A DNA stretch of 17,182 bases from contig UZAE01012701.1 in the NCBI GenBank assembly GCA_900617975.1, positions 1 to 17,182 of the forward strand, in the 5' to 3' direction. Source of the stretch: Rodentolepis nana (taxonomy: Eukaryota; Platyhelminthes; Cestoda; Cyclophyllidea; Hymenolepididae). The number at the start of each line of letters is the position of its first letter. Positions within the stretch are counted from its first letter, which is position 1. The position numbers and the translations under genes are program-made. This document shows positions 1 to 8,618 of this stretch, in pieces. Below the pieces are notes generated by a model. The model was given only the letters and a program-made list of their open reading frames with translations. It was not told the DNA's origin and searched no databases.

Positions 1-333
1 CATCTTACCCTTTCTGGGCCTTTGTGTCTGCCTGTTTCTTTTGCATCTGTGAATCACTCTCCTGTTCCCCCTCCCAAATTCTTCTCATTTTGATGTTCCT
101 CTGTTCTCCCTCTCGAATTTTTCTCACTTTGATGTTTCTATCCCTCTGTGAAGCCCGAAATCAGCTAAATGGCTAATGATGACCTCTGTGAAGCCTGAAG
201 TCAACTGGATGTACCTTCCTATCTCTGCTGTGAAGCCCCGAAGTCAGCTCCAGGGCTAATGATAACTTTCAAAACCCCGAAGTCAGCTCCAGGGCTAATG
301 ATAACTATCAAAACGCCTACCATTTGATATAAA
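1..333 (+). mobile_element. S1 SINE-like repeat, 3' part, cut by window start
   Basis: This is the body and tail of the S1 repeat; the head lies before the window. It shares with the 4870 and 13792 copies the block TTTGTGTCTG, the pyrimidine-rich CTCCTGTTCCCCCTCCC, CACTTTGATGTT, CTCTGTGAAGCC, GGGCTAATGATAACTATC and the terminal CATTTGATATAAA. It is longer than the other copies over the same region because of internal duplications. The pyrimidine block is roughly doubled (about 60-145). The GAAGTCAGCTCC...CTATCAAAA block is a near-perfect 39-bp tandem repeat (236-274 and 275-313, one mismatch). No target-site duplication can be tested because the left end is missing. Confidence 0.75.
236..313 (+). 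repeat. 39-bp tandem duplication inside S1 copy
   Basis: Two adjacent 39-bp units, 236-274 and 275-313, each begin CCCCGAAGTCAGCTCC and end TCAAAA. They differ only at 268 (T) against 307 (A). The unit is the S1 3' region just before the terminal CGCCTGCCATTTGATATAAA tail. One mismatch in 39 bp suggests a recent local duplication or slippage event. Confidence 0.9.
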
Positions 334-476
334 ACTTTCACGCAAAGGTTGTCATAGATTTATTGTATGTACATATCAAGTTGTATATCTCACTACAAAC
401 CCACTCGTTCTTTGTGATTTGAGGATTTCCAGTTATGTCGCCCTACACGCATTTGAGGTGTGGACTTGAAATATTT

Positions 477-503
477 GGGGGAGGGGGGAGGGGGGAGGGG
501 GGG
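477..503 (+). repeat. G-rich tract (GGGGGGA)n
   Basis: Four runs of five to seven G separated by single A residues. This fits the pattern for an intramolecular G-quadruplex (four runs of at least three G with one-base loops). It lies in non-coding DNA and is not inside a recognised S1 copy. Confidence 0.85.
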
Positions 504-1040
504 ATGGCTTCTATTGAAATTAGTCGTCTAGCGTTGTTATACAATGGTCGCGCTGTTAAATACTAACTTCAGTAATTATTAGATAAGTTAATTATTGGTG
601 AATTTCTTTTTTTTTTTATTTAAAATTAAACATATGCAGATTAAGCGCAACACCTCGTGTTTTTTAATGGTAATTAAAATGCCACATTGGACTTCTTTGC
701 ATCTAGGCGAGTATTAAATATCATCTTTGCACTTGAATTTCATTTGGGGGAGGGCAGACATCTTGATGTATCCGTAAGCACACTTGTGAGACTTATGGAG
801 TCACCTTTTAATCAACTTGAAGTTAAGTTGTCTGGTTGCGAGTCTAGGATATATTTTTTTTTACCGAGTTAAGCATTTATTCACATTTTTTTTTGATGAA
901 ATGGGATTTGTTTTTTGACAATAAACTGCCTGCACCACTGAATGCCAATTGGTTCAAATTTCGCATAATTCACAACTTGTGTTTGGTGTCTATGTTACCG
1001 TTGATACTCAAGAATCGAAAGCTTTTCCGTGTTAAGAGAA

Positions 1041-1081
1041 GGGAGGGTGGGGGGGGGTGGGTGGGGAGAGGGAAGAAGGGG
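1041..1081 (+). repeat. G-rich low-complexity tract
   Basis: GGGAGGGT followed by a longer G run, GGGTGGGG and AGAGGGAAGAAGGGG. Purine-rich with multiple runs of three or more G, so potentially quadruplex-forming. The short open frame across it is a composition artefact. Confidence 0.8.
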
Positions 1082-3873
1082 AACGACTTATGAGCTCAGT
1101 TTTGATGTGTTTTTGTTGATTGATTAGCCTCAAATATGCAGCCATTTAATAAATTTGCATGTTCTGGTCTCCACGTTATCTCCAAATAACGTCTTTTCTA
1201 ATTACTTTGCAAGTCTAACTAAGGACTCTGCTCTTTTGTGCAAGCGGTGAATTGGCGTTTATTTCAGAATGCCTTTTTTACAAATTAATCATTGGCAAGG
1301 AAAGAACTTTTGGCAATATTAGGCGTTAAGTACGTATGCACTCTTGGTAATCCTCTGTGCCAAATTATATGCCCATATGAGTCGTAACCTTGCTTAGAGT
1401 ATCTACCCTACAGTGTAGGAATAGTGACTGTGCCATTGGTGTAATTGGGATCAAAAGGACTCCTAATTTTAGTAATTGTGTCTTATTCAATAGCCTGAGT
1501 AGAAAATAACTTTAGGGGGTATAAAGAGTTCTCATGTGGTGTCTTTTGGTATCTCAATAAGTCTTTCTCATTGCCTTATTCGTGTTACTTGCTGTGGGTG
1601 TGTTTGAAAGCATACAGCACAGGAGATCCAGTGGAGTCGTTGCTGGTGTTGATTTGGTTCCCGCAATAGGTGGCCTCAATTGGCTTATTCTTGTTCCAAA
1701 ACAATTTCGCTTACTTACGTTCCATTTGTGGCATTTATCTGTCACTTGAGCGTACGCTCAACCATCCATTCGCTAATATCATCCACTACATGATTGCCGA
1801 TAGGGAACATGCCTCTTTCATGATTTCGCTAGTCCAAATGTCTTGTTTATTTGGTAGTAAGGAATGGTTGTTTGTTCGAGCCGTTCATCACTCTACTTTT
1901 TCTACAGTCGATTTACTAACCACCACCGTACGAAGGGTCTTTCTATAAGTCAGTTACCTCCTCCTATTTCCCTTTTAACATGGACCTAGTGCATATGAGG
2001 ACATATCGCTCAGTCTGGCTATTTGTAGTGCGTGATATGGAGCCTACAAAATTGATTTTTTTCTTTGTCTGCAGTATTCTTCGATGTCCAACTAGTGGAA
2101 CTGTGTTGCATTGTCTGACACCAGAATTTAAGGCAAGCCATGTCTGTTGTGGTGGAGTCAAGAATGTTGATGTTGCAGTATTTGTTGGCAGCACTTGGAG
2201 TGTTTGTGCCTATCAAGAATAACTGGGCAACGCCATTCATAGGATCAGCAAAATCAGCATGTGCCCTCTCCAAGGTGCAGTTTGTGGAGACCAAGTCATT
2301 GGCTTCCAATTAGAGGACTTCTAGCAACATTTCAACATTTGCCAAGTGGACTCGTGTTCTATTTTTATTCCTGAATGATTAGAGTGCATTTATAGAGGAA
2401 TTTTGCTCAATCGTCGAAATCGCTCCACCAATTTCCCTTTTATGCATGAAGATGTTAATTTCGTTTTCACAAATTCTCTTATCTTTTCTGATGACTAAGG
2501 AAATAATTTTTGCTAGAGTCGATCAGAATGCAATTTATATTCATTTCAAGAGACAGCTTCTAACATAGACACTCATTCGAGTCCTTTAGGCAACTAATCA
2601 TATTGTCTGTTGCTTGCTAGAGGATAGAAAGGACTGTTTCCACTTCGAACTGGAGCCTAGTCAATTGATGCAAACCTTACTATTGCCAGCTATTCAAGAC
2701 ACTATGGTTGTGCCTCGATTATCAGATTAGCCTCTGCTTAATCCAACTTCGCCAAACACGTTTCACCGTTATGAATTGAAAATAAAATTTCAGCACCCGG
2801 AAGAGTTACTTTTAGATCTGTGGAAGTATCTGCACTTAAATGTACTCTGCTCTTCTTTTCATTCAATCAATATGAGTAAGATGCCTATCTTTAAAGGCAC
2901 TGTAACGCTTCATCTACTGTTTGTTTTTCCTGAGGTTGGAACTGGGCGCTTCATATGTAAACTGATTTCAGTTTTTTCTTCTTTTTCAAGCATCTACCTA
3001 GGTCATCTCTAAATTCCGAGGAAGGTTGTTTGATTAATATCGGTTGATCGTCAATAGGTCTAACATATGCCATTAGTGCCTTGGTGAATTTTTTCTTGTG
3101 ATCTTTCAGATTCTCATCGAGCTGATTCACAATTCCGACATCTGAGTGATAAATTATTTTTCTTCAAGGTAGTGGGCAACCAACATCGCCAACTTCAATT
3201 CATTTGTCAATTGAGAACCATAAGCAGCTCCAACTCAGGTTGAGTTGTTGGCAAAATTTTCTTTTTTGCACTAATCTAATTACCTATAAGAGACTTGACA
3301 GCCTAGTTCACCTTCCACTTTCAAAGCATCACGCGCGTTTCAGCACTGGAATAGCTGAGGTGTTTTGCTGTTTCTAGAGGTCAAATTGATGTGGAGGTCA
3401 GTACCTAGTCTCTAACTGACTTTCTTGCTACTACTAATCGCTAAAGTTGCATACTATCGACGTATGAGCTTCTGTCTAAATGGTTGGATGTGAAAGAACT
3501 GAGAGAATTGAAACCACCACCACTGCGTTCTCGTCCTGCATTCTTATTTCTTTTTCATTAAATAACCTCGGTTCTTTAATTCTTGGTCTTTTCACCGACG
3601 GTACAGATGTGTCACCTGTGGGTAAAATCTTGTCAATAGTGCGCTTTATCATGAGGGGGGATGGTGGTGAGGGTATCTTCGTATTCGAGTTTACCCACTT
3701 CCTTTGGACGAACTTATTTCGTGGTCAGCAACCGTAAAACGTAGGCGTCTACCTCCTTCCCCTGATGGGATGTTAGGTAGATCTTTTAAAGAAAAAGGCC
3801 TTGATCACAGTCGCTATTGGGGATAGGATCAGCTTCTGGTTTATGGTGAAATTCCATTGATCCATGTTGCGAG

Positions 3874-4122
3874 GTGGCACTCTCCGACATAGCCGACTGG
3901 CCAAGAATCGGAGCCGTTGCTGAGTTTAGACTACGTACCGGACACGATTGCCTGGCGAGGCACCTTCACAGATTGGGAGTATACACTCCACCCACCTGCC
4001 TCCTATGTAACCTACAGGAGGAAATGGAGAAGACCCACCTAAATCGGTGTCCAGCCTTAAAAACAACGACGGAAAGCCAGAGATACTGGGAAGCAAGAAG
4101 ACAGCTAATGAACTGCTATTAA
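3874..4122 (+). pseudogene. LINE ORF2 C-terminal remnant (Cys/His knuckle region)
   Basis: About 82 codons ending at TAA (4120-4122). The reading resembles the extreme C-terminus of invertebrate non-LTR reverse transcriptases, downstream of the RT/RNase H region. It has the segment AEFRLRTGHDCLARHLHRLG, followed by a zinc-knuckle-like C-x2-C-x9-H-x3-C (residues in CLLC...HLNRC), then CPAL and RYWEAR near the end. This arrangement (FRL-TGHDCL, a Cys/His finger, the pair C-P-A-L, then YW.AR) is familiar from arthropod and other invertebrate LINEs. The frame is intact over this stretch but has no start of its own: the apparent GTG at 3874 overlaps the insertion junction. The endonuclease and RT domains are absent. 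Confidence 0.8.
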
Positions 4123-4228
4123 TTAACCGCTATACATGTACCCCTCCCCCCACCCATGGGGAAAGCTGAAGTCAAAGTTTAAGGGGTAATGATAAATATC
4201 ATAAAGCCTGTCATTTGAAATAATAATA
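3876..4228 (+). mobile_element. 5'-truncated non-LTR retrotransposon (LINE) with target-site duplication
   Basis: A short LINE insertion with only the end of its second ORF (see 3874-4122), a ~100-bp 3' UTR and a (TAA)n-type tail at 4221-4228. It is bounded by ATGTTGCGAGGT at 3864-3875 and ATGTTACGAGGT at 4229-4240, matching at 11 of 12 positions, which I read as the target-site duplication. Loss of the 5' portion is the normal result of incomplete target-primed reverse transcription. The 3' UTR from about 4158 to 4228 is similar to the tail of the S1 repeats (GAAGTCAA, AGGGGTAATGATAA, ATATCA, AAGCCTGTCATTTGAAATAA). This suggests that S1 uses this LINE's machinery. The element is dead because it lacks endonuclease and reverse transcriptase domains. 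Confidence 0.8.
4158..4228 (+). repeat. S1-like 3' tail in the LINE 3' UTR
   Basis: This 70-bp stretch follows the LINE stop codon by about 35 bp. It aligns with the last part of S1: GGGGAAAGCTGAAGTCAA against TGTGAAACCCGAAGTCAA; AAGGGGTAATGATAA against AAAGGGCTATTGATAA; and AAAGCCTGTCATTTGAAATAA against AAACGCCTGCCATTTGGTTTAA in the 4870 copy. It lies inside the LINE's target-site duplications, so it belongs to the LINE insertion and is not a separate adjacent SINE. Confidence 0.7.
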
Positions 4229-4240
4229 ATGTTACGAGGT

Positions 4241-4854
4241 TGTCAGGATTCAATTTATGGATGAAATTGTTTGCCTCTCCAGGATTCCGGTTCATCAGAT
4301 GCTTGGCAAATTGTTCTATCAATTTCAAGAAACCTTTCTGTTGTCAAATCAGCAAACTTTCCCCTGTTTTTATGATTGTGACTTGACTGATGGAGAAAAG
4401 TGGTGCGTTAAATTCTAGATACTAATTTGACCAAAATGGCCATTTCCTTCTTTTTTCTTCCGTCTTCATAATTATCCGTTCTATTAACCAATGACAGCGG
4501 TGCATAAAGACGTCCTGACCTTGAGTTTAGTTTGCTATTCACCTCAAATTATGTACCAGTAATTTGGGATTACTTTAAATGTCTTTCCGAAAATTGTCAC
4601 CTGGCGGGGGCATTTGGATGTTGCCAAGTGGGAGAGCTCCCTTTTCCATCTTCTTTGGCGCTTTTGGTTCTCACGCAACAAATTTTATTTATAATTTTAT
4701 TGACTTGTAAATTGGTCTTTATTTTGGCGCGTTTTACTTTTCACTCTTGATCAGTTTTGCTAAGCATGCAACTGTTTTGGCGCCAACATAAACAAACTTT
4801 CACTCGGGCCAAAAGAACCTCGAAATGTCACATGGTCAGCTTTTTGTGGTAGTT
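4241..4854. other. Unique sequence between LINE and SINE insertions, no gene seen
   Basis: About 600 bp of AT-rich sequence with no protein similarity and no S1 similarity. The longest open frame (4532-4750) is hydrophobic and has no recognisable motif. It is probably part of the intron upstream of the first visible PANK4-type exon. Confidence 0.5.
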
Positions 4855-4869
4855 TAAGTTGATCAAACT

Positions 4870-5197
4870 GGGGTGTGCAATAGACTCACCTCCACGTGGT
4901 GCACCCTGGGCAACGTTTACTCATACGGCAAAAAAGTCTATAAACTGGCATTCGACTTCTGACTTCAATCTACCATGACCCCATTGTATGCCATATTCCG
5001 CCACTTTCACAGTACTCGCCTTACCCTACTCTCCATCTTTGTGTCTGTGTCTTTTATAACTTTGAAACACTCTTCTGTTCCCCACCCCCTCACGACTTTT
5101 TTCACTTTGATATTCCTCCTCCCCTCTGTGAAACCCGAAGTCAACTAAAGGGCTATTGATAACTATATCAAAACGCCTGCCATTTGGTTTAAATAAA
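4870..5197 (+). mobile_element. S1 SINE-like element, full length, with target-site duplication
   Basis: The cleanest single-unit copy, about 328 bp. The head starts GGGGTGTGCAATAGACTCA. The single 30-bp head module is at 4889-4918 (contains CCACGTGG and GGTGCACC). The body includes GACTTCTGACTTCAA, CCACTTTCACAGTACTC and TTTGTGTCTGTG, and the tail is GCCTGCCATTTGGTTTAAATAAA. TAAGTTGATCAA occurs at 4855-4866 and again at 5198-5209; extending three bases gives 14 of 15 matches. No unambiguous pol III A and B boxes are visible in the head, so the name SINE rests on size, non-coding content, duplications and the LINE-like tail. Confidence 0.8.
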
Positions 5198-5367
5198 TAA
5201 GTTGATCAAGCTCTGTGTATGTAAGATCGGAGTTATCGTAAAATTCAATACGAATATCCCAATTTTATTATGTAATTACTCTAATGGACACATACTTCCC
5301 GCTATTCGCAGTATGTGAAATATTGGTATATGAGGTTTATTTAAATGACCCTTGCATCACATTTTAG

Positions 5368-5581
5368 GTCAAAATACGTTTGATGAATTGCTGGCTCTTG
5401 CTGACAAGGGTGATCATCGAGAAGTTGATATGCTGGTCAAGGACATCTATGGTGGCGCGTATGAATCCCTAGGCCTCTCTGGTGACGTCATCGCCAGTTC
5501 CTTTGGTCTGGCCGCTCGTAGACCCAACGAGACACGTCGACCAGCAGACATGGTCAAGGCACTTCTTGTCGCAATTAGCAA
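5368..5581 (+). CDS. PANK4: PANK4-type exon a (kinase fold)
   Basis: The acceptor TTTTAG ends at 5367 and the donor GTAGGC starts at 5582. The exon begins in phase 2: GT completes a Gly codon whose first base is in the missing upstream exon. It ends after two bases of an Asn codon. It encodes GQNTFDELLALADKGDHREV, then VDMLVKDIYGGAY and LGLSGDVIASSFGLAARR. In PANK proteins the upstream exon would carry the glycine-rich GGGTF-type motif, which I cannot find in the window. Confidence 0.93.
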
Positions 5582-6870
5582 GTAGGCAATATATGGCATA
5601 TCTTTTTTTTACCACAAATGCATTGCACCTTAACTGGGCTAATATTGTGTCTCTACCTAAATAACCCAATTTTCTATGTTCAGAATATGACGTAAACCTT
5701 CATGTCTTTTCCTTTTTTTCTTTCCTTAAGTAATATCGGACAATTGGCCTGCCTCTACGCTCTTCAAAACGGTGTTCGTCAAATTCTTTTCGGTGGTTTC
5801 TTTATTCGTGGCCATCGTCTCACTATGGAGGTTAATAGAAGTACTACGCTATTTAATATTAATAAGTAGTGTCATTTACAAAATTTACCTTTCCAGGTGA
5901 TTTCATTTGCCGTCAAATACTGGTCCAACGGTGAAATGAAAGCCATGTTCCTTCGCCATGAAGGTTACCTTGGTGTTGTTGGTGCCTTCACGAAGGCATG
6001 TAAAGTGCGAAAATGCTCAGCTTTGAATAAAACGGACGCGGAGGAAGTGGTATCACCACCTTCTCCAAATTTTCAGCTATTCCAAAGAGAACGCTATGCT
6101 TCAAAATGTTGGTCGGAGAATTATGCCACGTCGATTGTCGGACGAAAAACTTCTCGGACGTTGCCACCCTCTGTGGATGGTCTCACTCTCTCGGAATTTG
6201 AGCTTGAACACCTTGGAGATATGTCCCTCGAACCGTTCCCATTACTCCTTTCCCCTGCTGATTATGTACCTGATACATGGGACCTCACTCAAGACAACAA
6301 GGCTCGAGCCTATTGGCTTGAGTGTTTCAAGGTAGGGTTTGGCTTCTTTCTAATTTAGCTGTCTTATTGCCTGCCTAGCAAGGAGTTGAGCGCTTGAGGA
6401 AGAAGGCTGAAGAAAGTCAAGCCGAGAGCAATGCACCCAATGACTCCAAGGAGAGAGCCCAGCGTTTTGCCGAAAGATACGTTAACTTCCTCTCGGAATT
6501 AAGTGACAGACCCAGTGGAAGAGGTCTTTTGACGGTGCGGAGTATTCTTGAAGCTCAACAGCATCTCTTGAGAGAGTTCGGCTTCCCCGATGCTTTCTGC
6601 GTGCAAAAGAAGGTGGGATTTGGAATTCAGAAAATGCTAAATCCTTTCCTCTTTTAGCTCGAGAATACCTGGTCCTTGTCATTTTTCCCCGGATTGATGG
6701 CGCATCTTGATAGTTTGAGTTGGGAGGAGAGACAAATGGAATTGGCTCAAGGATTCCTTACTGGCAATATCTTCGATTGGGGAGCTTCAGAGGCTGTGCG
6801 TTTCTTCACCCAAGATCAGGACACAGTGGATGGAATGTCATCGTTTGAGAAGGCTCGTGCAAAACTGCAG
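5368..6870 (+). CDS. PANK4: PANK4-type protein (pantothenate-kinase fold plus DUF89 domain), internal five-exon fragment
   Basis: Join of 5368-5581, 5731-5830, 5897-6331, 6379-6612 and 6658-6870 reads continuously for about 398 codons. Introns are 149, 66, 47 and 45 bp, all GT..AG. Fragment residues 1-150 are the C-terminal half of the pantothenate kinase fold (VDMLVKDIYGGAY, LGLSGDVIASSFG, NNIGQLACLYAL, FGGFFIRGH, FLRHEGYLGVVGAF). Next come SENYA, DYVPDTWDL, YWLECF, LLTVRSILEAQQHLLREFGF, WEERQ and GNIFDWGA, which are specific to PANK4 and mark entry into its DUF89 domain. In vertebrates PANK4 is a catalytically dead kinase whose DUF89 domain dephosphorylates 4'-phosphopantetheine-type metabolites, limiting CoA synthesis. 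The N-terminal kinase residues and the DUF89 metal-binding residues lie on exons not seen here, so activity cannot be judged. No promoter, start or stop codon is visible. Confidence 0.93.
5731..5830 (+). CDS. PANK4: PANK4-type exon b (kinase fold)
   Basis: The acceptor TTCCTTAAG ends at 5730 and the donor GTTAAT starts at 5831. The first T completes the Asn codon split from exon a, giving NNIGQLACLYALQNG, then the strongly conserved FGGFFIRGH and LTME. The exon is too short and phase-shifted to appear as a long open frame, but joining it preserves the family alignment exactly on both sides. Confidence 0.92.
5897..6331 (+). CDS. PANK4: PANK4-type exon c (end of kinase fold, linker, start of DUF89)
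   Basis: The acceptor TTTCCAG ends at 5896 and the donor GTAGGG starts at 6332; both edges are phase 0. It encodes VISFAVKYWS, FLRHEGYLGVVGAF, then about 35 residues with no counterpart in the PANK4 pattern I know, then SENYA. A linker with LEPFPLLLSPADYVPDTWDL and ARAYWLECFK follows. The DYVPDT-DLT and YWL-CF signatures separate this from PANK1-3, which end after the kinase fold. Confidence 0.93.
6379..6612 (+). CDS. PANK4: PANK4-type exon d (DUF89 N-terminal helical region)
   Basis: The acceptor CTGCCTAG ends at 6378 and the donor GTGGGA starts at 6613; both edges are phase 0. It encodes a charged helical segment (RLRKKAEESQAE, RAQRFAERYVNFL), followed by the conserved LLTVRSILEAQQHLLREFGF and PDAF. 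The upstream intron is only 47 bp. An alternative acceptor AAG four bases downstream (exon starting at 6383) would shift the frame, so 6379 is preferred. Confidence 0.9.
6658..6870 (+). CDS. PANK4: PANK4-type exon e (DUF89 domain), last exon seen
   Basis: The acceptor CCTCTTTTAG ends at 6657 and a textbook donor GTAAGT starts at 6871; both edges are phase 0. It encodes FFPGLMAHLDSLSWEERQ, LAQGFLTGNIFDWGASEAV and FEKARAKLQ, matching the PANK4 segment just before the DUF89 catalytic core (the DNSG and N-x-x-P-x-L-N-D type motifs). A strong donor shows the transcript continues, but no following exon can be recognised in the remaining 10.3 kb. Confidence 0.92.
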
Positions 6871-6930
6871 GTAAGTATTTGTGTGTGTGGTGGAATACTC
6901 TTCTCCTGCCCCTATGACGCTTTTAATCAA

Positions 6931-6969
6931 GAGGCGGAGGAGGAAGGGGGTGGTGGTGGGGGGGGGGGG
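6931..6969 (+). repeat. Purine-rich / G-run tract at start of downstream intron
   Basis: GAGGCGGAGGAGGAAGGGGG followed by TGGTGGT and an uninterrupted G run to 6969. It lies about 60 bp after the exon e donor. The open frame running through it is an intron read-through, not protein. Confidence 0.8.
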
Positions 6970-7010
6970 TTAATACTACCGTTCATTCAATTGCTCAAGT
7001 CATCAAGATC

Positions 7011-7071
7011 TCACCCAGGGTTTGGAACCCATGGACTCGCGTGTGGTTAGTATCCAGTGCCAAAATACCTT
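7011..7071 (-). repeat. Possible tRNA-derived fragment (tRNA-like SINE remnant)
   Basis: On the minus strand the stretch reads TTTTGGCACTGGATACTAAC, then CACACGCGAGTCCAT, then GGGTTCCAAACCCTGGG. GGTTCCAAACC is one base from the pol III B-box/T-loop consensus GGTTCGANNCC and is flanked by a CCC complement as in a T-arm. TGGCACTGGAT loosely resembles an A box, and the spacing is slightly short for an intact tRNA. No complete acceptor or anticodon stem is evident. I read it as a decayed tRNA-derived element, unrelated to S1. Confidence 0.35.
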
Positions 7072-7950
7072 ATGGAAGACTATCAACACCAGTTGTCCAA
7101 AGCAAATCGTGTCAATAATGGGCCTGTCAATTTTAAGGCATATTCGTTAGAAGGTATATCTAAACGCGAATAAAACGGAAATAATGCAAATGAAATGTGA
7201 GAATAGAAGGAAGCCAAGAAGTTGAGGATCAAATCGGGTGTTTGCAGGATCTTATTTCATTTGAATTCTGGATTTCTTATCACTAGTTCAGGGCATCATG
7301 ACTCAAGTTTCCTTAGCTCAAACTCTTTCATTTGATCCATAAGTTTGAATTGATGCCATTGGAGTAACAGAAACCGAGGTCACCGATCCTTCTAAGAAGT
7401 AGTAGGTCACAAAAATGTGTGCTGGCGGAAGCCTATTGAATAATCCACCATGAGAAATCGAGGGAATAAGGGAGGAGGGGATTGGAGGAACGTACAAGGA
7501 GATCACCGACAGGAGTGTGTCTACTTGTGTACAAGTGGAAGTGGAAATGGAAGGGATTTTTCCCCCATCTAGTCCCTTGACAAGCGCGCGAGTGAAGCAA
7601 GAGTGCAGATGTACTTTTAAATGACACGAAGCAGTTGTGAAATGAGTCGTAGCATATATTTTTTCACTAGGGATTACGACTAAAGAAGAATTTTAGTAAA
7701 TTAGTAGAAAATCATCCCCCTGCCAATAGTCTCCCTACCTTACTCACTCCCTAACTCACTCTAATTTCAATGGAAAAAAAACGGTGTGATATACAGTTGG
7801 CACTAGTTTTGTTCCTTATTATTCTCAAACACTCCAATTTCGAAACTTTGTAAATGTTGCCTCTCTTAATTTCATTACTGAAACTTGAGACAACTCTTGA
7901 ATTGAAATACTTTGCGTGTAATATGTTCTCTTGTAAATGACCCCACCCCA

Positions 7951-7978
7951 CCCCCCCCCCCCCCNCCCCCCCCCCCCC
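7951..7978 (+). repeat. Poly-C tract with one ambiguous base
   Basis: C14, N at 7965, then C13, preceded by CCCCACCCCA. The single N probably marks unresolved homopolymer length, so the true length is unknown. Confidence 0.9.
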
Positions 7979-8618
7979 AGTCTGAAGCTCTCTACCGTTT
8001 CAAAACGATTTTCCCCATTGTCCACCATTCTAGTACATATGCTACGTCGAAAATGGCATTTTTTTGATCTAATCGTTAATGATTACAATCGACAACAAAT
8101 TTTATGCGGTGGAAACCTTCCCTAGACAATTATTTACTGTTAGAGTCCATTGTTAACAAAAAAAAGAAGATTAAAATATGCCCATATAAGTGAAATTGAC
8201 TTACCCTATTGTAGTGTGGTAGATTGACGTTGGAAGTGAATACCAAATCCCACTTTTCGCATACTCCCCAACTCTCATTAATTATTAACAAAATTGAGGT
8301 CACTCAACTAAAGCGGTATTCAGTTTCACTTCAGTTTTCAATTGATTTCTCCTATTGTCCTGCCTATTTTTTGTACGATTTCCCGCTTTCAATCTATCCT
8401 CATTTCCCCTTGGTTTCAGTTTGTCACATTTGTATAAGGTCATCATTTTCTTGGAACAAATTTTTAATTCCACCCCACCTCCCCACACTTATAAGACAGC
8501 GGCCAATAGTGTTGGACTGCATGGCAAGTAACCTTGTCATCAATTGCGCCTAGCAGTTATAGCTGGCATAATATTAAAGGGGGTGCGCTAAATCAGATGT
8601 GTTCTCTTTTGGATCATT

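Larger units (their letters stand above)
334..3863. other. No recognisable gene; probable intronic or intergenic DNA
   Basis: About 3.5 kb in which I recognise no protein family, RNA gene or S1 copy. Open frames here are short and lack family motifs. The stretch holds two G-rich tracts (477-503 and 1041-1081). There is also a minus-strand stretch near 2950-3190 that reads as two stop-free segments joined by an apparent frameshift (see findings). If the PANK4-type gene starts before the window, this is part of a large intron; no upstream PANK4 exon could be found here. Confidence 0.5.

Noticed and set aside
1670..1948. 92-codon plus-strand open frame with hydrophobic segments
   Set aside because: No family motif, no start context or splice support, and the opposite strand is equally open in places.
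4870..5197. Hammerhead ribozyme in S1 (as in some flatworm SINE-like elements)
   Set aside because: The CTAATGA block only resembles the CUGAUGA core, and no correctly placed GAAA or stem pairs could be drawn.
4870..5197. S1 as a DNA-transposon MITE
   Set aside because: No terminal inverted repeats between head and tail. Duplications vary from 10 to 15 bp and copies end in A/T-rich tails, which favours retrotransposition.
1..5367. Upstream PANK4-type exons
   Set aside because: I looked for the glycine-rich N-terminal motifs of the family in all frames by eye and found none; exons of under about 40 bp could be missed.
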